Positions 22,063 through 27,056 of a stretch of DNA of 27,056 bases are shown here, piece after piece; the stretch's first letter is position 1, and every line of letters begins with the position of its first letter. The notes beneath the pieces are model-generated. The model was not told the DNA's origin, made no database searches, and saw nothing but the letters and a program-made list of their open reading frames with translations. Origin of the DNA: Azolla pinnata (taxonomy: Eukaryota > Streptophyta > Polypodiopsida > Salviniales > Salviniaceae); assembly GCA_037176905.1 (NCBI GenBank), contig JBBBWG010029198.1, positions 23,332 to 50,387 of the forward strand. The letters are read 5' to 3'. A program made the position numbers and the translations under genes.

Positions 22063-25000
22063 TTATCGAATATGTGTCCTCCCCAGAGACCACACCCCAT
22101 TCTCACGTGAATCGTTCTGCAAATCAATCAAAACACATTCTTTTACGCCTGATTCGATTATAGAAATAAACACAAACCCATCAATTTGGGACAATGCAAG
22201 TATCAAGTGTATATAGATTGCACACGTGTACGCAGGTTTGAACACATTCATCTAAAAGTACAGATACAGATGTATGCATGTAGAACTAAAGGTGTCCCAT
22301 GTACGCATGCATCTGAATACATTCATGCCATCTACGCATGTATCTATGCATACATTCATGCATCTACGCATGTATATGAACATGTCCATGCATCTATGGA
22401 TACATACATGTATCTGCATGTGTATCTACACATGTATACGAATGCATTCGTGCATCTATAGCTAACATTCATGTACGCATACATGAAAAAAGTACATCCA
22501 ACTGTAACTACTATCATGTCGTATATACATGCAGATATCTAGCACCTATTTTCCATAAGAAAAAACGACAACAATACCTATTTTTTCCATTTTACATGTG
22601 GATATTTACCTGTCTGGTATATAAATGACTACTATGCTGGGTATTTTAGGATTACTCTCTTTTCGGAAACTTAGGGTTTCTATAAAAAATATCCAAAAAA
22701 GATAGGGGCATTTTGATGATCATCCTCCTACACAACATGACTGGATCTGTGCCAATTGTGTTTCTCATACATGTATCACTTGTGCAAAGTACACATACCT
22801 GTGATTTTGGTGAAGGGAAAACAGTCCAAAACCTCAGGGTCTCATCACCAGCACCAGTCACGATTGTCTGTCATGAAAGTAAAAGTGCAATACTTGTCAA
22901 CAAGAAGCTTCTCGGCAGGAGAGATAAGAGGGCATGGAACGCATGAATAATACACTACCTGACCATCCGGTGATATTGCAAGATACAGTACTCTGAAGGT
23001 ATGCCCAGTTAAGGTTGCAAGCTGCACAACTCGCAATGAGAGCATTAGTTTAGAAAGCTTTTATTGGTGCTAGGGGTCGTTAAAATGCCAGCGAGTATGG
23101 TGTATCTCAAAAAAAGAGCAAAATCACAGCACAATTAACAAAGATTTTTTTTGTTCACGCTAAGTTGCTGAAATGTCAATGGGAATAGTAGAAATCGAGG
23201 AATAGAATGGATATTTATCTATTTTCTATAACGTCTCCTATTAGATAAAATGGTAACTGGATATTTGGATTTAGAAAGGAAAAACAGAAACGTTCAGGAT
23301 GATTTTTCATAGAAACGTTCTGATTCCGATTTTACACTTTCACTGGCTTCACAGATCAATCGAAATTTTCCCATTGCAGTCCAACACACGGATAAAAGTG
23401 CAGATGTGAATTTGATCTTGCTTTCCCAGTTTTCCGAGAGATTACCTTAGACATTGTTGGGTAGCGCCAGACAATGATCTGATTCTGTGAGTATCCATGG
23501 GTGCTCACAAGTTCATTAACATTTTTAGACCATACAAGATTACAGACCTGAAAAATACACAACATTCAAGACATGAGAACCTTTGAAGATAGAAATTTGG
23601 ACTCACAATTGATCAGAAAGGCCTCTGAAGAAAGCAATTTGGATTCAGTACATCAATTAATCAAATCCATACAAAACCTATTACCAGTACCACTAACAGA
23701 CCCGATATCAGAGAATATCAGAAGTAGATGCATGACTTTTTCCTCAAGACTAACACTGAACTGTGATAGGTGCATATGGATACTGGATCCTGGTGGATAG
23801 ATATGAATTCTGTAGGTACTTTTCTTGTGAGACTAATGGTTCCTGGATGGTTGTACAGACATTCTAATTAGATAGCACGTTCTGAGATATTATTATCAAT
23901 GATACACCCTATGGAGACTGGTCAAGGGAAAGAGCAGCTTGACTTGAGATAGATTGCATAGGTACATTATTAGGTAAACCTGCTGTGACAGATTGATGTC
24001 CATGATATACCTGACGGAGAATGGTCAGTGGGAAAGAGCAACCAGAGTGTAGACTCACTAAGATAGATTGCATGGTAACTATTCTATAGGACCAAAGTTC
24101 AAGGGTGTGACCAGCTGCTCAATGATGGGAAGGGTAACCAGAAAGCAGAATCAAAAAGATACATTACCAAGTAGCCCTCCTGCAGAGGCAAGTTCAAGAC
24201 ACATCACTGAGAGGACATGGAAAATGGATGGTGAATGGATATATTCGCAAGAGAACACGGGGAATGGATAATGGATGGGCGACAGACAATGGGCAAGATG
24301 AATTATACATTAAATCTTTTGGACATTCTCGATCAGATATGAAATTTAAGTTCAGGAAAGGATTAAATTGACATATAGAAAAGCTGGATCACACGATCGA
24401 CAGGTTAGTCAGTGGAGAAGGTATTTAAACTCCTGATGGCCAGTTAACTAGAGAGAACCAGGTAGCTCCAGGTTCAAGAGGCATTTCACCCTAACCAGAA
24501 ATCATTTATTTTTCAGCATCAGTCATGGTGGAACCCCTGTTAGTTTCACAAAAGTTTCGGCCTGCTCATGAATAGATCACCTGGGTTTGGGTTCATGCGC
24601 AGTGACAAGTGCGACTTGCTTTAACTACATATCTGGACGATATAAACGCAGAGCTAAACACATTCGCATTTCTGTAAGGACACATGAGAGCTAAACACAT
24701 TCGCATTTCTGTGCGGATACATGAGAGCTAAACACATTCGCATTTCTGTACGGATACATGAAGCACTTCACCACACTATATCCTACTAAAAAAGCTCATA
24801 CAATTGACACTGGGATCCTCATGAACTACACTGAACTTCCGTTCCAAATGTTTAGAGATTAATTTGAAGCTCAAAGTGCTGCAAAATGGTCTCTATTGTT
24901 GTCTGGGAATAAACAACCTAGCAGTAAATAAGAGAAGCTGTACTTTCTGCAAGAAGCTGCGGTCTCCAAAGCAATTTACAACCGAAACATAATATGCGTA

Positions 25001-26258
25001 TAAAGAAACTGATAACATACCTGGCTTCCTGTATCGACACAATTCAAATTTGAATTGGTTGCAGTGTTCCAAAATCTTATGCATCTATCAGCAGTACCAC
25101 CACCAGAGGCCAGAAGACCATGCTGATGAGGAGACCATGCAATTGCTTTCACAGCAGCTGTATGTTCAGTGAATTTCAACATAGGCTGTGACCCTTGTTG
25201 ACCCCAAACGAAGAGCTGCAGGCAGTAAGCAATATACCAGCTCAAAAATTCCATCCGGCAACACATGATATAAGATATAAAACTCTGTGGGCAGAAACTG
25301 CAGCCACTGATTTGCGAGAATATAGCTTTTGGGTTCACTATCTAATTTAAGTCTCTCATAATCATTATCCAATAGCAGCCACACAACCACTATGATAACA
25401 ACAAAGATTAGTATAACAGCTAAGCTTGACCAAACTTGTAAGCCCCAACCTGATTATCATTTCCTCCTGATGCCAGCTCCCGATCATCATATGACCACTT
25501 GAGCCCACAAACCTATGTAAAAAGAAATTCAGTTAATGGTCTGAAATGGAAATCCATTATCTTGTCATTGTGTTATGACGTTTCTTTTTTTCTTCTTTTT
25601 TACCCACTTCAGACTTGTGTCCGATCAACTTGCCGACAAAATCTTCCCGAACACGAATGTCGCGTTGCAAAATACTGCGATCACGACTGCCAGAAGACAA
25701 TATATTTGAACTCCATGCTAAAGTACCAACCCTCGTTCGATGCCCTTCCATAACCCTGATTCTTTTACATCGAGCCGCATCCCAGATCTACCAACATACA
25801 GGTGAAGTTGCATTTTTACTTAATGTCTCACCTTAACAAAACTGTCAACTAAGTGAAAAACCAATATCATAAAACAAATATAGAGCAAAGATGCTTCCAA
25901 GCAAAACGAAGTATATTTGTTAAAAAAGCAACATACCTGCACTTTGCCAAGGTTTGTGCCCACTGCTAAGTATGTGCCTCTCTGAGTCCATCCAACAGAA
26001 CAAACAGAGTCACTTGGGCCTAAATCACAAAGCTTTGTCACCTAAGCTCGTACAGTTTAGGGAAAAATTAGTCATGAACATTCACACCACCGATTTAGGG
26101 CTTAGGGTTGATTGATTCAAGGAATTTACAAGCACCTTGCTAGTACAAGCACTCCATAGGTAGACACATGTTCCCAACCCCACTGATAACACATTATGCG
26201 ATGACCAATCCACTAGATTGAGGTAGAAGTCATCCTGTAAGGCAGGTGCATCCAGTAC
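22063..26258 (-). CDS. FZR: FIZZY-related / CCS52 (Cdh1-type) APC/C activator, 3' part
   Basis: WD40 co-activator that brings substrates to the anaphase-promoting complex; in plants it drives mitotic exit and endoreduplication. Exons in transcript order: 26258-26136, 26041-25937, 25787-25608, 25512-25450, 25215-25021, 23547-23446, 23021-22959, 22867-22799, 22116-22063; 954 nt, 317 residues, all phase 0. The visible part starts at [19 protein letters not shown] and covers the entire WD40 propeller: [80 protein letters not shown] and [10 protein letters not shown]. It ends SLGRTHIR, with the C-terminal Ile-Arg that docks on the APC/C. The wording fits FZR/CCS52 rather than CDC20. The N-terminal C-box region is outside the window. 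CCS52A versus CCS52B is not resolved. Confidence 0.95.
22262..22490. repeat. CATG/GTAT/CATCTA minisatellite in the last FZR intron
   Basis: Units of about 16-22 bp such as CATTCATGCATCTACGCATG and CATGTATCTACACATG recur about ten times. Most have local dyad symmetry around CATG, so the strand could fold. It lies inside the final intron of FZR (22117-22798). Confidence 0.8.
23895..24090. repeat. ~105-bp imperfect duplication in an FZR intron
   Basis: GATACACCCTATGGAGACTG...GGGAAAGAGCAG...GATAGATTGCAT at 23901-23960 recurs at 24004-24074, offset 103-114 bp, with about 20-25 percent differences and a 10-bp insertion. It sits in the large intron 23548-25020. Confidence 0.7.
24651..24762. repeat. 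three 37-bp tandem copies in an FZR intron
   Basis: Copies start at 24651, 24688 and 24725. Each begins GAGCTAAACACATTCGCAT and continues TTTCTGT...GGA.ACATGA. Differences are confined to two or three bases, so the expansion is young. Intronic. Confidence 0.92.
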
Positions 26259-26529
26259 CTAAAAGGAAGAAAGACCCTCACGTGAATACATAAATGACCA
26301 TCGATTACATAAGAGGGCACTTGCTACCATCACATTCCAATACTAAAATACCATACAATAAGTACGTAAAAGGACAAGCAAACGGTTTACACCAAATAAA
26401 CATGGTTCTATTTGGAAGGGGATTCATTGCAAACATCTGTCTTTCACATCCATCATCTTGTTCTTTCAGGACCAACACACACCAAAACAAATTCGAGCAA
26501 ATTTCTGAAGAGCCTCGCCCTTCACTATA

Positions 26530-27056
26530 ATGAAATTAGAGAGTACGAAACAATCTCTTCACAAGGCACTCAACAAAATTCCAAAATTCACAAGGTACTT
26601 CACAGATTCCAGATTTATAGATATATAAGGCATAGAGGAACCCATACTTCATTATTCTGAAATTGGAGAATAATATGGCACCAAAGAATCTTGTTCTCTT
26701 AACCACTTCATCATTCTCAGATTGGAAAATTATAAGGTACGAAAGAATCTTTGTCTGTGAGGCAGTTAGAGAGATTTGAATTCCACAAGATAATGCATTT
26801 CACAGAAGCATCAAAGAACCCCATGGCATTATAACAGATTTTAGATTCGCTGAGCACTGCATTATACCAAAACTGCAGAATTATAAAGTATAAAGAAATC
26901 GCGTTGTTTGTTAGGTGCTATAAGAAGACATAAACTGGCAAGGTAAGGCAATTAACCGATTTCATATTCATAGGTAACCGAAAGAATCTCATTCGCTAGG
27001 CGGTTAAAAAATTCCAAAACCCACAATTCATGGCATCTTCCAGATTCGATATTCGA
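26530..27056. repeat. degenerate AAAGAATC repeat in the FZR intron at the right edge
   Basis: Words like ACGAAAGAATCTTTG, ACCAAAGAATCTTG and ACCGAAAGAATCTCATT recur at about 26544, 26675, 26740, 26812, 26888 and 26979. Spacing is 65-90 bp, with accompanying CATTATTCTGAAATTGGAGAATTATA-like words cut short by substitutions. I see no FZR exon between 26259 and the end, so this should be an intron that continues beyond the window. Confidence 0.6.

Noticed and set aside
26259-27056. Search for the FZR N-terminal exon (C-box region)
   Set aside because: No matching frame is visible; only AT-rich degenerate repeat. The exon must lie beyond the window.

Overview
The window is nuclear DNA of a land plant. 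It holds five spliced protein genes with GT-AG introns, TTTAGGG (plant-type) telomere words, many CT- and CATG-rich microsatellites, and ribosomal-protein, CKS and FZR/CCS52 proteins whose wording matches plant versions. I cannot name the species. Gene spacing of roughly 5 kb and short introns suggest a fairly compact genome. All gene models were assembled by eye from reading frames, splice sites and family knowledge. The exon lengths sum to intact frames in all four complete genes.

Layout, left to right. (1) 1-150: CATG/CATA/CGCG repeats, then a telo-box and a CT-rich leader. (2) 261-2829 (+): RPS14, cytosolic ribosomal protein uS11, 6 coding exons, 151 aa, with a first coding exon consisting only of ATG. 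(3) 2830-4218: no gene seen. (4) 4219-4808: a dense array of inverted GAA/TTC units that match the heat shock element consensus, ending about 230 bp before the next start codon. (5) 5039-6523 (+): CKS1, cyclin-dependent kinase regulatory subunit, 3 exons, 95 aa. (6) 6524-11239: gene-free by my reading, with a ~309-bp tandem duplication, a long inverted repeat and many microsatellites. (7) 11240-14111 (+) and 19727-14971 (-): two convergent paralogous acid lipases of the plant/lysosomal type, 9 exons each, with six of the nine exons of exactly equal length. (8) 19728-22062: spacer with GAA, GAT/GCT and TTTG microsatellites and a short telomeric run. (9) 26258-22063 (-): the 3' nine exons of a FZR/CCS52 (Cdh1-type) activator of the anaphase-promoting complex; the 5' part lies beyond the right edge.

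The genes do not form a cluster with one function. CKS1 (CDK partner) and FZR (APC/C activator) both act in the cell cycle but are 15 kb apart and in opposite orientation. The lipase pair is a local inverted duplication.

The observation most worth following is the heat-shock-element array upstream of CKS1. It contains about 21 TTC-nn-GAA dyads in 590 bp, including four perfect pentamers, and has a recent 124-bp internal duplication. It is either a satellite that mimics HSF sites by chance or a real HSF-binding platform.
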